In this document: positions 44,867 through 54,498 of the stretch, one piece after another | Numbering within the stretch: the first letter of the stretch is position 1 | Layout of the letters: every line of letters starts with the position of its first letter | Assembly: GCA_020845635.1 (NCBI GenBank) | Contig: JADLFI010000048.1 | Location: 1 to 64,000, forward strand | Reading direction: 5' to 3' | DNA: 64,000 nucleotides | Origin: Bacteroidia bacterium | GTDB lineage: Bacteria; Bacteroidota; Bacteroidia; UBA4408 | Notes under the pieces: generated by a model | The model's database searches: none | Told to the model about the DNA's origin: nothing | What the model saw: the letters and a program-made list of their open reading frames with translations, nothing else | Program-made: the position numbers and the translations under genes

Positions 44867-46768
44867 ATGAGTGACAATATAAAGCACGAATGTGGTGTTG
44901 CCTTTATTAGACTTCGCAAACCTCTCCAATACTACTATGATAAGTATGGAACTTCTTTTTATGCTCTAAACAAAATGTATCTTTTAATGGAAAAGCAGCA
45001 TAACAGAGGTCAGGATGGTGCAGGATTAGCAAGTATAAAATTGGATACTCCACCCGGCTATCGCTTTATTAGTCGTGCTCGAAGTAATAGCAGCACACCA
45101 CTAAAAGATATTTTTGCTAAAGTAAACTCTAAGTTCATTGCATTAAAACAAAGTAAGCCCGAATTATTGGGCAAGCCTGAATGGTTGAAAGAAAATTTAC
45201 CCTGGTCCGGTGAAATATTTTTAGGACACTTGCGCTATGGCACTTATGGAAACTCAGGGATTGAATATTGTCATCCATTTTTGCGTACCAATAATTGGCA
45301 AACAAAGAACCTTATTTTGGCCGGTAACTTTAATCTTACCAATGTTGACGAGCTGTTTAATCAATTGGTTGATTTAGGTCAACATCCCAAAGAAAAGGCC
45401 GATACGGTTACTATTATGGAACGTATTGGGCACTTTTTGGATAAAGAAAACGAAAGATTGTTTGCATTGTATAAAGACCAAGGATTGAATAATGTGGAGG
45501 TTTCAAACAAGATTTCAGAAAATTTAGATATTGTAAAAATCTTGAAAGAGTCAAGCAAAAAGTGGGATGGAGGCTATGTAATGGCCGGAATAATTGGCAA
45601 TGGCGATAGTTTTGTGATTCGTGATGTGAATGGGATTAGACCCGCGTATTATTATATTGATGATGAAATTGTGGTTGTATGTTCTGAAAGGCCGGTTATA
45701 CAAACAGCCATGAATGTACCATTTGATTCAGTTAAAGAATTGAACCCGGGAAATGCTTTAATTGTTAGAAAAAACAACACCATCAACGAAGTTAATATTA
45801 ATGAGCCTGAAGTTCGTACTGCCTGTTCTTTTGAAAGAATATATTTTTCGCGCGGAAGCGATGCCGAAATTTATAATGAAAGAAAACAATTAGGCTATCA
45901 ATTATGTCCTTCCATTTTGCCGGCTATCAACCATAATCTTAAAGATACCGTATTTTCCTATATCCCCAATACTGCTGAGGTGTCATTTTATGGACTTATG
46001 AAAGGTTTAGAAGATTACATTAACACGGTTAAGAAAAGAAAAATTTTAGAAGCCGGCAATCAATTGACAGAAGAAGAGCTTGAGCGCATTTTAAACTACC
46101 GCCCGCGTGCCGAAAAAATTGCTATTAAAGATGCCAAGCTTCGAACTTTTATTACTGATGATGCCAATCGTTCCGATATGGTTGCTCACGTTTATGATAT
46201 TACTTACGGCACCATTAAAAAGGGACAAGACACTTTAGTCATTATTGACGATTCTATTGTAAGAGGAACAACCCTAAAGCAAAGCATTATTAAAATGCTT
46301 GATAGATTAGGCCCTAAAAAAATAATCATAGTATCATCTGCTCCTCAAATAAGATATCCTGATTGTTACGGAATTGATATGGCTAAGATGGGCGATTTTA
46401 TTGCCTTTCAGGCAGCAGTTGAATTATTGAAAGAGAATAATATGGGGCAATTATTGCAGGAAGTTTACCATAAAGCAAAACTGGAAATAACCAAGCCCAT
46501 GGAGCAAATTATTAATGTGGTTAAAGAAATTTATAAGCCTTTCAGCACCGAACAATTAAGTGATAAAATTGCAAAATTGCTTACACCTCAGGATACAAAA
46601 GCCGAAATTTGTATTGTTTATCAAACTATTGAAGGGCTTCACGTGGCTTGCCCAAATAACAAAGGCGACTGGTACTTTACAGGCAATTACCCTACTCCGG
46701 GAGGCAATAAAGTTGTTCTTCAGTCATATATTAATTATATTGAAGGGAAAAACAACAGGGCATACTAA
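44867..46768 (+). CDS. PurF-like class II glutamine amidotransferase / phosphoribosyltransferase, long form
   Basis: The enzyme family transfers glutamine-derived ammonia to PRPP. The catalytic Cys is residue 9 (HECGVAF), so an eight-residue propeptide must be removed to make it N-terminal. KQHNRGQDGAG and HLRYGTYG belong to the glutaminase half. The PRPP loop is VIIDDSIVRGTT. At 633 residues it is about 130-160 longer than ordinary PurF, with extra sequence around residues 150-240, 360-420 and the C terminus. It may be the purine enzyme or a specialised paralogue; the window holds no other pur gene. Confidence 0.88.
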   Translation: MSDNIKHECGVAFIRLRKPLQYYYDKYGTSFYALNKMYLLMEKQHNRGQDGAGLASIKLDTPPGYRFISRARSNSSTPLKDIFAKVNSKFIALKQSKPELLGKPEWLKENLPWSGEIFLGHLRYGTYGNSGIEYCHPFLRTNNWQTKNLILAGNFNLTNVDELFNQLVDLGQHPKEKADTVTIMERIGHFLDKENERLFALYKDQGLNNVEVSNKISENLDIVKILKESSKKWDGGYVMAGIIGNGDSFVIRDVNGIRPAYYYIDDEIVVVCSERPVIQTAMNVPFDSVKELNPGNALIVRKNNTINEVNINEPEVRTACSFERIYFSRGSDAEIYNERKQLGYQLCPSILPAINHNLKDTVFSYIPNTAEVSFYGLMKGLEDYINTVKKRKILEAGNQLTEEELERILNYRPRAEKIAIKDAKLRTFITDDANRSDMVAHVYDITYGTIKKGQDTLVIIDDSIVRGTTLKQSIIKMLDRLGPKKIIIVSSAPQIRYPDCYGIDMAKMGDFIAFQAAVELLKENNMGQLLQEVYHKAKLEITKPMEQIINVVKEIYKPFSTEQLSDKIAKLLTPQDTKAEICIVYQTIEGLHVACPNNKGDWYFTGNYPTPGGNKVVLQSYINYIEGKNNRAY

Positions 46769-46811
46769 CAATAACACTTTCAGAAAAAGAAGGAGAAAGT
46801 CTTAGTTTATC

Positions 46812-47879
46812 TCAGGCAAGATAAATACAACCTCCACATGAATCTTTAACTGCACCTGTTACACTGCTTAAAGCATTAGGTATTTGATTTATTCTTAACC
46901 AACCTAAGAAGGCAAAAATTACGGCTTCCTTAAAATCAATAAGCCTTTTATCAGGAACAATAAAATTAGCTTTACCGGGCTTACGAATACACTCCATTAG
47001 AAAATTATTTTTTGCTCCACCACCACTAACTAATACAGTACTATCTTTTTCAACAACAGAATTTATTTGATAAGCAATAAATTCACAAACAGTCCTTAAT
47101 TTATTTTGAATAGAAGCAGGGTAGTCCATAACAAGCAATCGTATATTTTTTTCGTACCACTCATAGCCTAATGATTTGTAATACCCGAACTGATTTTTTG
47201 TAGCAGCTTTTAAGGAGGCTAATAGTTTTTCTTCATTCATCCCCGATTGTGCCAAATGCCCCTCATGATCGTAATCTAAGCCCATGTATTGAGCAAGTTC
47301 ATTTAAAGCCATGTTGCAAATGCCAATATCAAATGCTTTTCTTATATCATCATCATTAAATGAAATATTGCTTATTCCGCCAAGATTTAAACAATAATCA
47401 TACTGATTAAAAAGTAATTTGTCGCCAATAGGTACCAAAGGAGCACCTTGACCTTTATAAGCCACATCGCTTGTTCTGAAATCACAAATAGTGTTAATGC
47501 CGCTTTGAGCAGCTATATTTGCACCATGTCCTAACTGAAAAGTATAACCTTTTTGCGGTTGATGAAAAATGGTATGCCCATGCGAAGCTATATACTTTGC
47601 ATTAATTTTATAATGTTTACAAAAAGCTAAAACTTTTTCGGCCAACAAGTTCCCGAACTGATGGTGCATGGCTATTAATTCAACCCCATTGGCATGGTAA
47701 GCGTTTTTTAAAAAGTTTTTCTCCGTAAGCGTGTAAGCAAATGTTTCAGCCTCTATAATCTCATAGTGCCATTTATTTTGTTCATTATTGAAAGTACAAG
47801 CGGCTATATCAACTCCATCAAGCGAGGTTCCGCTCATTACGCCTAAAATTACTCCGCTATTTTCTTTTTGAACGAGCAT
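46812..47879 (-). CDS. anmK: Anhydro-N-acetylmuramic acid kinase
   Basis: AnmK converts anhydro-MurNAc, released in cell-wall turnover, into MurNAc-6-phosphate. The 355-residue protein has the ATP-binding VMSGTSLDGVD, SHGHTIFHQP, the catalytic CDFRTSDVAYKGQGAPLVP (Asp), LNLGGISNI and the C-terminal SGGGAKNNFLM. No other recycling gene is adjacent. It is convergent with the PurF-like gene. Confidence 0.94.
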   Translation of the reverse strand: MLVQKENSGVILGVMSGTSLDGVDIAACTFNNEQNKWHYEIIEAETFAYTLTEKNFLKNAYHANGVELIAMHHQFGNLLAEKVLAFCKHYKINAKYIASHGHTIFHQPQKGYTFQLGHGANIAAQSGINTICDFRTSDVAYKGQGAPLVPIGDKLLFNQYDYCLNLGGISNISFNDDDIRKAFDIGICNMALNELAQYMGLDYDHEGHLAQSGMNEEKLLASLKAATKNQFGYYKSLGYEWYEKNIRLLVMDYPASIQNKLRTVCEFIAYQINSVVEKDSTVLVSGGGAKNNFLMECIRKPGKANFIVPDKRLIDFKEAVIFAFLGWLRINQIPNALSSVTGAVKDSCGGCIYLA

Positions 47880-48041
47880 TTTGATTTATTATCATTATTG
47901 CAAAAATATAGCTATTTATTGCAAAAAGAATTAAATTTTCAATTTGCAAATGCTCCCGGCAAATCATTAAAATATACTTATTGGGGGTGTAAAAAGGCGC
48001 TAATTACCTGATTTATAGAACTAGTAAGGGCATAAAATAAA

Positions 48042-48071
48042 AAAAGGCAATAGTTTTTGCTATTGCCTTTT
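48042..48071. terminator. Intrinsic terminator downstream of tRNA-Asn
   Basis: AAAAGGCAATAG-6 nt-CTATTGCCTTTT makes a 12-bp stem with U runs on both strands, placed 1 bp beyond the tRNA 3' end on the minus strand. It is also in position to stop any reading-through plus-strand transcript. Confidence 0.85.
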
Positions 48072-48072
48072 G

Positions 48073-48146
48073 CTCCCCGACCTGGGCTCGAACCAGGGAC
48101 CCCATGATTAACAGTCATGTGCTCTAACCAGCTGAGCTATCGAGGA
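48073..48146 (-). tRNA. tRNA-Asn (GTT anticodon)
   Basis: The minus strand folds as a 74-nt cloverleaf: acceptor TCCTCGA / TCGGGGA with one G-T pair, D arm GCTC-GAGC, anticodon loop CTGTTAA (anticodon GTT), T stem CCTGG-CCAGG with TTCGAGC loop, and discriminator G73 as expected for Asn. The CCA end is not encoded. Confidence 0.96.
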
Positions 48147-48164
48147 ATGTTAATTTTCAGGGCG

Positions 48165-48195
48165 CAAATGTAAAGAAGAAAGTTATATTTGCAAA
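48165..48195 (-). promoter_or_regulatory. Promoter of tRNA-Asn
   Basis: On the minus strand TTTG (complement of 48192-48195), a 19-bp spacer and TACATTTG (complement of 48165-48172) match the consensus. The -7 element ends 18 bp before the tRNA. It interleaves with the divergent pfkB-type promoter. Confidence 0.65.
48184..48191 (+). promoter_or_regulatory. -7 element of the PfkB kinase gene
   Basis: TATATTTG lies 28 bp before the ATG at 48220 and sits between the -7 and -33 elements of the divergent tRNA-Asn promoter. Its own -33 is not clear. Confidence 0.5.
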
Positions 48196-48219
48196 AAAAT
48201 TTTCAAACTATTTTTATTT

Positions 48220-49143
48220 ATGAGTCTATTAACAGTTGGCACAGTTGCTTTTGATGCCATAGAAACACCCTTCGGGAAAACAGATAAAATTGTAGGCGGA
48301 GCCGCAACATACATAGGGCTTTCGGCTTCTTACTTTACCAATAAGGTAAACTTAGTTTCGGTGGTCGGTGAAGATTTTCCGAAAGAATCTATTAAAATGT
48401 TGCAAGACCACGGTATTAATACTCAAGGCCTGCAGGTTAAACAAGGAGAAAAAACTTTTTTCTGGAGTGGTAAATATCATAACGATATGAATAGTCGTGA
48501 TACTTTGGACACTCAACTTAACGTACTCGAAACATTTGACCCGGTAATTCCTGAGCAATATCAAGATTGCGACTTCTTAATGCTCGGTAATTTGGTTCCT
48601 GCGGTACAACAAAAAGTTATTAACTCTCTTCGTACGCGCCCTAAATTAATAGTGATGGATACTATGAATTTTTGGATGGACATAGCCATGGATGATTTGA
48701 AAACTACTATTTCAATGGTTGATGTATTAACTATTAACGATGCTGAGGCCAGACAACTATCGGGCGAATACTCTTTAGTGAAGGCTGCTCAAAAAATTCT
48801 TAAAATGGGACCACGTTATCTTATTATTAAAAAGGGCGAGCATGGAGCCTTATTATTTAATAAAGGACAAGTGTTTTTTGCTCCTGCCTTACCGCTCGAA
48901 GATGTTTTTGACCCTACAGGTGCAGGCGATACATTTGCCGGTGGATTTATTGGATATTTGGCCGAAAGCAAAGATATTTCATTTGACGGAATGAAAAGAG
49001 CTATTATCTTTGGTTCTGCCATGGCATCATTTTGTGTTGAAAAATTTGGAACAGAAAGATTAGTAAATTTGAGCAAAGAAGAGTTAGAAAGCCGTGTTCA
49101 GGAATTTATTAATTTAGTACAGTTTGACATAGCCCTGGTGTAA
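48220..49143 (+). CDS. PfkB family sugar or nucleoside kinase
   Basis: The 307-residue protein has the ribokinase/PfkB fold: an N-terminal VGGAATYIGLSASYF (substrate-side Gly-Gly), VVGEDFPKESIKML, and the C-terminal signature DPTGAGDTFAGGFIGYLAE with the catalytic Asp and anion hole. The substrate, possibly adenosine, ribose or a sugar phosphate, cannot be decided by eye. It lies 10 bp before the GDP-fucose synthase gene but has its own promoter. Confidence 0.9.
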   Translation: MSLLTVGTVAFDAIETPFGKTDKIVGGAATYIGLSASYFTNKVNLVSVVGEDFPKESIKMLQDHGINTQGLQVKQGEKTFFWSGKYHNDMNSRDTLDTQLNVLETFDPVIPEQYQDCDFLMLGNLVPAVQQKVINSLRTRPKLIVMDTMNFWMDIAMDDLKTTISMVDVLTINDAEARQLSGEYSLVKAAQKILKMGPRYLIIKKGEHGALLFNKGQVFFAPALPLEDVFDPTGAGDTFAGGFIGYLAESKDISFDGMKRAIIFGSAMASFCVEKFGTERLVNLSKEELESRVQEFINLVQFDIALV

Positions 49144-49153
49144 CAGTTTAACC

Positions 49154-50092
49154 ATGATGAACAAGAATAGTAAAATTTATGTGGCCGGCCATCGTGGAAT
49201 GGTGGGAAGTGCTTTGGTACGCAGGTTACAAGCCGAAGGCTTTAATAATATTGTTTACAAAACCTCTAAGGAGTTAAACTTAATCAATCAACAGGATGTT
49301 GCCGATTTTTTTGAAAAAGAAAAACCTGAATATGTTATTTTGGCGGCTGCTAAAGTTGGTGGAATATTAGCCAATAATACTTACCGTGCTCAGTTTATAT
49401 ATGAAAATTTGATGATTCAAAATAATGTTATTCATCAAAGCTATTTAAACAATGTAAAAAAATTACTGTTTCTTGGCAGTTCTTGCATATATCCTAAAAT
49501 GGCGCCACAGCCCCTGAAAGAAGATTATTTGCTTACCGGCACCTTGGAATATACCAATGAGCCTTATGCTATTGCAAAAATTGCCGGAATAAAAATGTGC
49601 GAAGCCTATAGAAGTCAGTACAACTGTAATTTTATTTCGGCAATGCCTACCAATTTGTATGGCCCCAACGATAATTACGATTTAAATAATTCGCATGTTT
49701 TACCGGCATTGCTTAGAAAGTTTCATACCGCTAAAGTAAAACAGCAACCAAGTGTTGAAATATGGGGCACGGGAACACCCCGCAGAGAATTTTTGCATGT
49801 TGATGATTTAGCTGATGCTTGCTATTATTTGCTTGAAAATTATTCAGGTGAGCAACTGGTAAATATTGGTAGTGGTGAAGATATTACTATTTTAGATTTG
49901 GCCATGCTTATTAAGAAAATTGTAGGTTATACCGGTGAAATTGTTTTTGACCGCAGTAAACCCGATGGAACACCACGTAAATTAATGGATGTAAGCAAAC
50001 TCCAAAAAGTAGGATGGACTTATAGTATTTCGTTAGAGCAAGGTATTGCCGAGGTTTACAAAGAAGTATTATCAATAAAATTATTTGATTAA
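49154..50092 (+). CDS. fcl: GDP-L-fucose synthase
   Basis: The enzyme (epimerase-reductase, WcaG-like) makes GDP-L-fucose from GDP-4-keto-6-deoxymannose for surface glycans. The 312-residue SDR protein has the NADP motif VAGHRGMVGSALVRRL, AAKVGGILANN, the SSCIYPKMAPQPLKED block, and catalytic YAIAK (Tyr/Lys). The GDP-mannose dehydratase partner is not in the window. It opens the polysaccharide locus and overlaps no neighbour. Confidence 0.94.
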   Translation: MMNKNSKIYVAGHRGMVGSALVRRLQAEGFNNIVYKTSKELNLINQQDVADFFEKEKPEYVILAAAKVGGILANNTYRAQFIYENLMIQNNVIHQSYLNNVKKLLFLGSSCIYPKMAPQPLKEDYLLTGTLEYTNEPYAIAKIAGIKMCEAYRSQYNCNFISAMPTNLYGPNDNYDLNNSHVLPALLRKFHTAKVKQQPSVEIWGTGTPRREFLHVDDLADACYYLLENYSGEQLVNIGSGEDITILDLAMLIKKIVGYTGEIVFDRSKPDGTPRKLMDVSKLQKVGWTYSISLEQGIAEVYKEVLSIKLFD

Positions 50093-50102
50093 AAAATATT
50101 TT

Positions 50103-51710
50103 ATGGCTCCCTCTAAAACAATAAAATTCCGTTACGGAATATCTTATATTGTTTTTGCAGTAATGTTGCTGTCTGTGGTTTCGGCCAATGCCCAACCATT
50201 TATTATGCAGCATAACAAGTTCTTTGCTCAAGATGCCGACCGACAGGCCGCTCATTTAGACAATACTTATAATGCTACGGTAAAGCCCTTTGTAAATGGT
50301 CTTAATTATAACAAAGAAAAGCTTGACTCCTTATATAATCATCAGTATCATACCAAAAGTTTTCAGCAAATTTTTTGGCGAAAACTAAAGCACGAAAGCC
50401 TTTTGCTTGTTGATAGTCCAAATTTTAAAATCATGCTCGATCCTTTATTCTATTTTGAATTAGGAAAAGATTTAAAAAAGACCAATGAGACCTATTATAC
50501 CAATACCCGTGGTGTGTTAATACGGGGCAGCATAGGCCAAACCTTTGCCTTTGAATCTACTTTTTTAGAAAATCAGGCCGAATTTCCCGATTATGTGAGC
50601 GCATTTGTAAGTACCTGGGGCGTAGCTCCCGGACAAGGGAGAGTTAAAAGGTTTAAAAAATCAGGGGCAGATTATGCAGGTGCTACGGGAGTTATGGTAT
50701 ATAAGCCTAATAAGATGCTTAACTTTATGGCAGGCTCGGGCAAATTATTCTTAGGTGATGGGTATCGTTCATTATGGTTAAGCGATAATGCTTTTAGCTA
50801 TCCCTTTTTTAAAGCTAATTTAAACTTCCAAAAGTTAAGCTACACTGCAGCATGGGCATCAATGCAGATTATACAAAACGGAAAATTTGTTTTCAATCCT
50901 TTGAGCGAACCTATATTCAAGAAAAAAGTTTATACCTTTCAATATGTAAGTTACCGACCTATTAAACGTGTTGATATAGGACTGTTTCAAGCCGTTATGT
51001 GGAAAGCCCAGCAAACCGGCAATACTAAGTTTGATTATAATATATTAAACCCTTTAGTTTTTGCACATTCAGCTCAATATGGTTTGGATAGTGCAAATAA
51101 CGTAATGTTGGGAGCAAACATTAACGTAAAAATTACCCATAGCATTAATGCTTATGCACAAGTTATGGCCGATAACCTAAAGAACAACCAAATAGGATGG
51201 CAGGGCGGAATTAAATATTTTGATGTTGCAGCAATTAAAAACCTATATCTGCAATTGGAGTATAATAAGGTAAATGCCTATAGTTATTCTTTTCCAAACG
51301 CTTATCAAAGTTTTTCGCACTACAACCAATCCCTGGCACACCCTGTTGGAGCAAACTTTAGCGAAATTGTAGCTTTAACCAATTATCGCTTTAAAGATTT
51401 TTATGCAGCTTTAAAATTTAATTATATAAGTACAGGGCTTGATTCTTTTCCAAAATACTATGCCGGAAATCAAGTAATTACAGACTACAAGCCTGCCAAT
51501 GTTCAAAGCAATACTTTTTTAAATAAAGGAAAAACACAAATAATAGATTTTAAATTAGGATATATAATTAATAGAGGTTCAAACCTAAATATTGCTGTGG
51601 GGGCTTTGCTTAGAGATTTTAATAGTAATTTAAAATATGGAAAACTAAAGACCGATTATTTCTATATCAGTATAGGTACGGCCATTACAAATAAATATTA
51701 CGATTTTTAA
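50103..51710 (+). CDS. RemB/Wzi-like outer-membrane protein (copy 1)
   Basis: The ATG at 50103 gives a signal peptide ending near SANAQ; an upstream TTG overlaps fcl and is less likely. The 535-residue mature beta-rich protein has FLGDGYRSLWLSDNAFSYPFF and HYNQSLAHPVGANF, both also present with small changes in the protein encoded at 52896. It ends in a barrel-type aromatic residue (YYDF). The pattern resembles the Wzi capsule-assembly family and the Flavobacterium gliding protein RemB. It lies between fcl and the WecA-type transferase. Confidence 0.82.
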   Translation: MAPSKTIKFRYGISYIVFAVMLLSVVSANAQPFIMQHNKFFAQDADRQAAHLDNTYNATVKPFVNGLNYNKEKLDSLYNHQYHTKSFQQIFWRKLKHESLLLVDSPNFKIMLDPLFYFELGKDLKKTNETYYTNTRGVLIRGSIGQTFAFESTFLENQAEFPDYVSAFVSTWGVAPGQGRVKRFKKSGADYAGATGVMVYKPNKMLNFMAGSGKLFLGDGYRSLWLSDNAFSYPFFKANLNFQKLSYTAAWASMQIIQNGKFVFNPLSEPIFKKKVYTFQYVSYRPIKRVDIGLFQAVMWKAQQTGNTKFDYNILNPLVFAHSAQYGLDSANNVMLGANINVKITHSINAYAQVMADNLKNNQIGWQGGIKYFDVAAIKNLYLQLEYNKVNAYSYSFPNAYQSFSHYNQSLAHPVGANFSEIVALTNYRFKDFYAALKFNYISTGLDSFPKYYAGNQVITDYKPANVQSNTFLNKGKTQIIDFKLGYIINRGSNLNIAVGALLRDFNSNLKYGKLKTDYFYISIGTAITNKYYDF

Positions 51711-51756
51711 TAAAAATTAATTGCTTTTTCCGTAATTTGCCTAAATATTTTATTGA

Positions 51757-52842
51757 ATGGGATTAACATTACTCGCCTTTTTTACTTCTTTATTAATCGT
51801 CATTTTCTTTACTCCTTCTCTTATTAAGGTGGCCGAGTTAAAGAATCTTACCGATGTGCCCGATGCCCAAAGAAAATTACACAAACGTAGTATTCCTACT
51901 ATTGGCGGAATAATTATTTATGCCGGTACTTTATTTTCCTATGCCTTATGGCTTCCTACTGACGATGCCACTTATTTTAAATACATTGTAACTACAACCT
52001 TGCTTATTTTCTTTGTGGGTGTTAAAGATGATATTATTGGTACAGCTCCAATAAAAAAGTTGGGTGCTCAGCTTCTCTGTGCTATGGTTTTGGTTTTAAT
52101 GGCAAATATCAGAATAAAAGGCTTACACGGTATTTTTGGAATATACGAAATTCCTTATTGGGCAAGTATATTTTTATCATTATTTACTATTGTGGTTATT
52201 ATTAATGCCTTTAATTTGGTTGATGGGGTTGACGGGTTGGCCGGTGGGGTTGGATTAATTGCCTCTTTAGCATTTGGGATATGGTTTTTATTGGTAAAAG
52301 ACTTAGTTATGGCTTGTTTAGGCTTTTCATTAGCAGGGTCATTACTCGGGTTTTTATTTTATAATTTTTATCCGGCCAAAATATTTATGGGCGATTCAGG
52401 TTCATTAACCATAGGTTTAATTATTTCTATTTTGGCTATTAATTTAATTGAGTTCGACCGTGTAACTTTGATATACCCATTATCGGCAATGACTAAACCT
52501 GTCATCGCCATTGCTTTTATTATTTATCCTTTGGTAGATACCATGCGCGTTTTTATTTACCGCGCCATAAAAGGTATTTCTCCTTTTCATGCCGACCGCA
52601 ATCACATACACCACCGCTTACAAAAACTTGGATTTAACCATAAAGGAACATCATGGATATTATACTTGTCAAGCATTGCTGTTATTGCCGTGGCCTTGCT
52701 TACCAAAGATTTAGAGCCTACCTATGCTTTTTTGGTGGTATTAGGCTTTGTGTTGCTTTTGGTTTTTGCTCTTTTTTATTTCTTTAAAGAAAATAGTGAA
52801 CCCGAATTACTTCAAACCCATAACAAGCATGCAGATGCTTAA
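51757..52842 (+). CDS. WecA/TagO-type undecaprenyl-phosphate sugar-1-phosphate transferase
   Basis: This polytopic enzyme starts lipid-linked glycan synthesis by moving a sugar phosphate to undecaprenyl phosphate. The 361-residue protein has about ten helices and the family's catalytic blocks: VDGVDGLAGG, FMGDSGSLTIG, and HADRNHIHHRLQ (the His-rich loop). The first block after helix one is DVPDAQRKLHKRSIPTIGG. It sits between two RemB/Wzi-like barrel genes in the same direction. Confidence 0.93.
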   Translation: MGLTLLAFFTSLLIVIFFTPSLIKVAELKNLTDVPDAQRKLHKRSIPTIGGIIIYAGTLFSYALWLPTDDATYFKYIVTTTLLIFFVGVKDDIIGTAPIKKLGAQLLCAMVLVLMANIRIKGLHGIFGIYEIPYWASIFLSLFTIVVIINAFNLVDGVDGLAGGVGLIASLAFGIWFLLVKDLVMACLGFSLAGSLLGFLFYNFYPAKIFMGDSGSLTIGLIISILAINLIEFDRVTLIYPLSAMTKPVIAIAFIIYPLVDTMRVFIYRAIKGISPFHADRNHIHHRLQKLGFNHKGTSWILYLSSIAVIAVALLTKDLEPTYAFLVVLGFVLLLVFALFYFFKENSEPELLQTHNKHADA

Positions 52843-52895
52843 ACTTTATATTTTTATAAGCAATGTATATAACTTTTATAAACAACAATAAGTGT

Positions 52896-54494
52896 ATGAA
52901 TGGCATTAAAAAGTTATTCTTTGTCTTTGTATTATTGATGTTTTTAAAAGTAAATGTTTCGGCACAAACCGAAAATTTGTCGCTTCTGCGCGAAGCAAAT
53001 ATTGGAATAACCAATGCCGCAAACGCTAATCCTTATTGGTTTCATACCAATATCAGACCATATATACTTAGCGAAGTACAATTGCTTGAGGCCCCAACCG
53101 ACCGTGACACAAGTATGCCCTCAAGTAAAAAAATGGCTTTGCGGAACTACATAAACCAAGGCCATTTGCTTGGTGTTGATGCCGGTAAATTTTTTATTAA
53201 AGCTGACCCAGTTTTTTCCATTATTGGGGGCTACGATGCACAAGCCAAAGATAAATTAATGCAAAGTTCTATTGGTTTCAGAACCCAAGTGCAGTTGGGA
53301 AAAAAATTATTTGCTGAGGTTAAAATGGAAAGTATTAATGCCGATTATGCCAATTATATTGATTCGGTGATTGAACTCAGACAGGTTGTTCCGGGCGGTG
53401 ATTATGCAGGTAAAACCGCATTAGGATATAGCAGCCATTTGAACAGCGGTTATATTTCCTACTCGCCAAACCGTACTTTCAACTTTCAGGCCGGATTTGG
53501 TAAAAACTTTTGGGGCGATGGCTATCGCTCTTTACTCCTAAGCGATAATTCATACAGTTATCCATATTTTAAAACAAGCGCTCATTTTTGGCGTATTAAG
53601 TATATAAGCTTATTAGCTAATTTTAAGGATATACAAAGAGATCCGGGCAACTCCCTTACCTATCGCAACAAATATGCCACCATGCACTATTTAAGTTGGA
53701 ATGCTTTAAAGTGGTTAAATATTAGTTTGTTTGAAGCTATTGTTTTTCAAAATCGTCAGCAAGGAAGTTATTTCCCCTTTGATGTAAACTATTTAAATCC
53801 TATTATTTTTTATCGTCCGGTTGAGTATTCCTTGGGCTCCGGTGATAATGCTTTGATGGGCGCATCATTTAAAATTAAATTTCCGGCACGCATTCAGTTA
53901 TACGGTCAAGTTATTTTAGACGAGTTTTATTTGAAAGAAATAAAGGCCCGTAAGGGTTGGCAAGACAACAAACAAGGAGGGCAACTGGGAATAAAAATAT
54001 TTGATATTGCCGGGGTAAAAAACCTGAACTTTTTAACAGAAGTAAATGTGGTTCGTCCATATACCTATTATCATAAAAATTCTCTGCAAAATTACGGACA
54101 TTACAACCAACCTTTGGCACACCCTTATGGCGCAAACTTTTACGAAAGTATGAGCACACTTAATTATAAATACAATAGATGGTTTGTGGCTACTAAATTT
54201 ATTTATGCGGTGGTTGGTCTTGACAGTAATGCCACACAAAGCTTTGGGCAAGATATTTATAAACCTTATAACTTACGCCCTAATGTATATGGTAACTATA
54301 TAGCACAAGGTTTAAAAACTACGCTTATGTTTGCTACACTTAAAGCCTCATACTTAATCAACAGTGCTTATAATTTACGCATTGAGGGCTTAATAATTCC
54401 GCGGGTTGAAACCAATGCTTTGCATACCAAGAAAAATCTTATATTTCAATTAGGAATAAGTACTGCTTTAGATAACCGTTATCTTGATTTTTAA
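52896..54494 (+). CDS. RemB/Wzi-like outer-membrane protein (copy 2)
   Basis: The ATG at 52896 gives a signal peptide ending near VSAQT; an upstream ATG 33 bp earlier adds a non-signal-like lead. The 532-residue protein shares FWGDGYRSLLLSDNSYSYPYF, HYNQPLAHPYGANF and the terminal ALDNRYLDF with copy 1 at 50103. These are two related but clearly diverged paralogues. A role in capsule attachment or gliding motility is inferred from the family and the locus. The 3' end is 4 bp from the convergent polyprenyl synthetase gene. Confidence 0.82.
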   Translation: MNGIKKLFFVFVLLMFLKVNVSAQTENLSLLREANIGITNAANANPYWFHTNIRPYILSEVQLLEAPTDRDTSMPSSKKMALRNYINQGHLLGVDAGKFFIKADPVFSIIGGYDAQAKDKLMQSSIGFRTQVQLGKKLFAEVKMESINADYANYIDSVIELRQVVPGGDYAGKTALGYSSHLNSGYISYSPNRTFNFQAGFGKNFWGDGYRSLLLSDNSYSYPYFKTSAHFWRIKYISLLANFKDIQRDPGNSLTYRNKYATMHYLSWNALKWLNISLFEAIVFQNRQQGSYFPFDVNYLNPIIFYRPVEYSLGSGDNALMGASFKIKFPARIQLYGQVILDEFYLKEIKARKGWQDNKQGGQLGIKIFDIAGVKNLNFLTEVNVVRPYTYYHKNSLQNYGHYNQPLAHPYGANFYESMSTLNYKYNRWFVATKFIYAVVGLDSNATQSFGQDIYKPYNLRPNVYGNYIAQGLKTTLMFATLKASYLINSAYNLRIEGLIIPRVETNALHTKKNLIFQLGISTALDNRYLDF

Positions 54495-54498
54495 CCTA

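Noticed and set aside
46776-46800. Possible hairpin ACTTTC...GAAAGT between the PurF-like gene and anmK
   Set aside because: Only 6 bp of AT-rich stem with a 13-nt loop and no U run; too weak to call a terminator.
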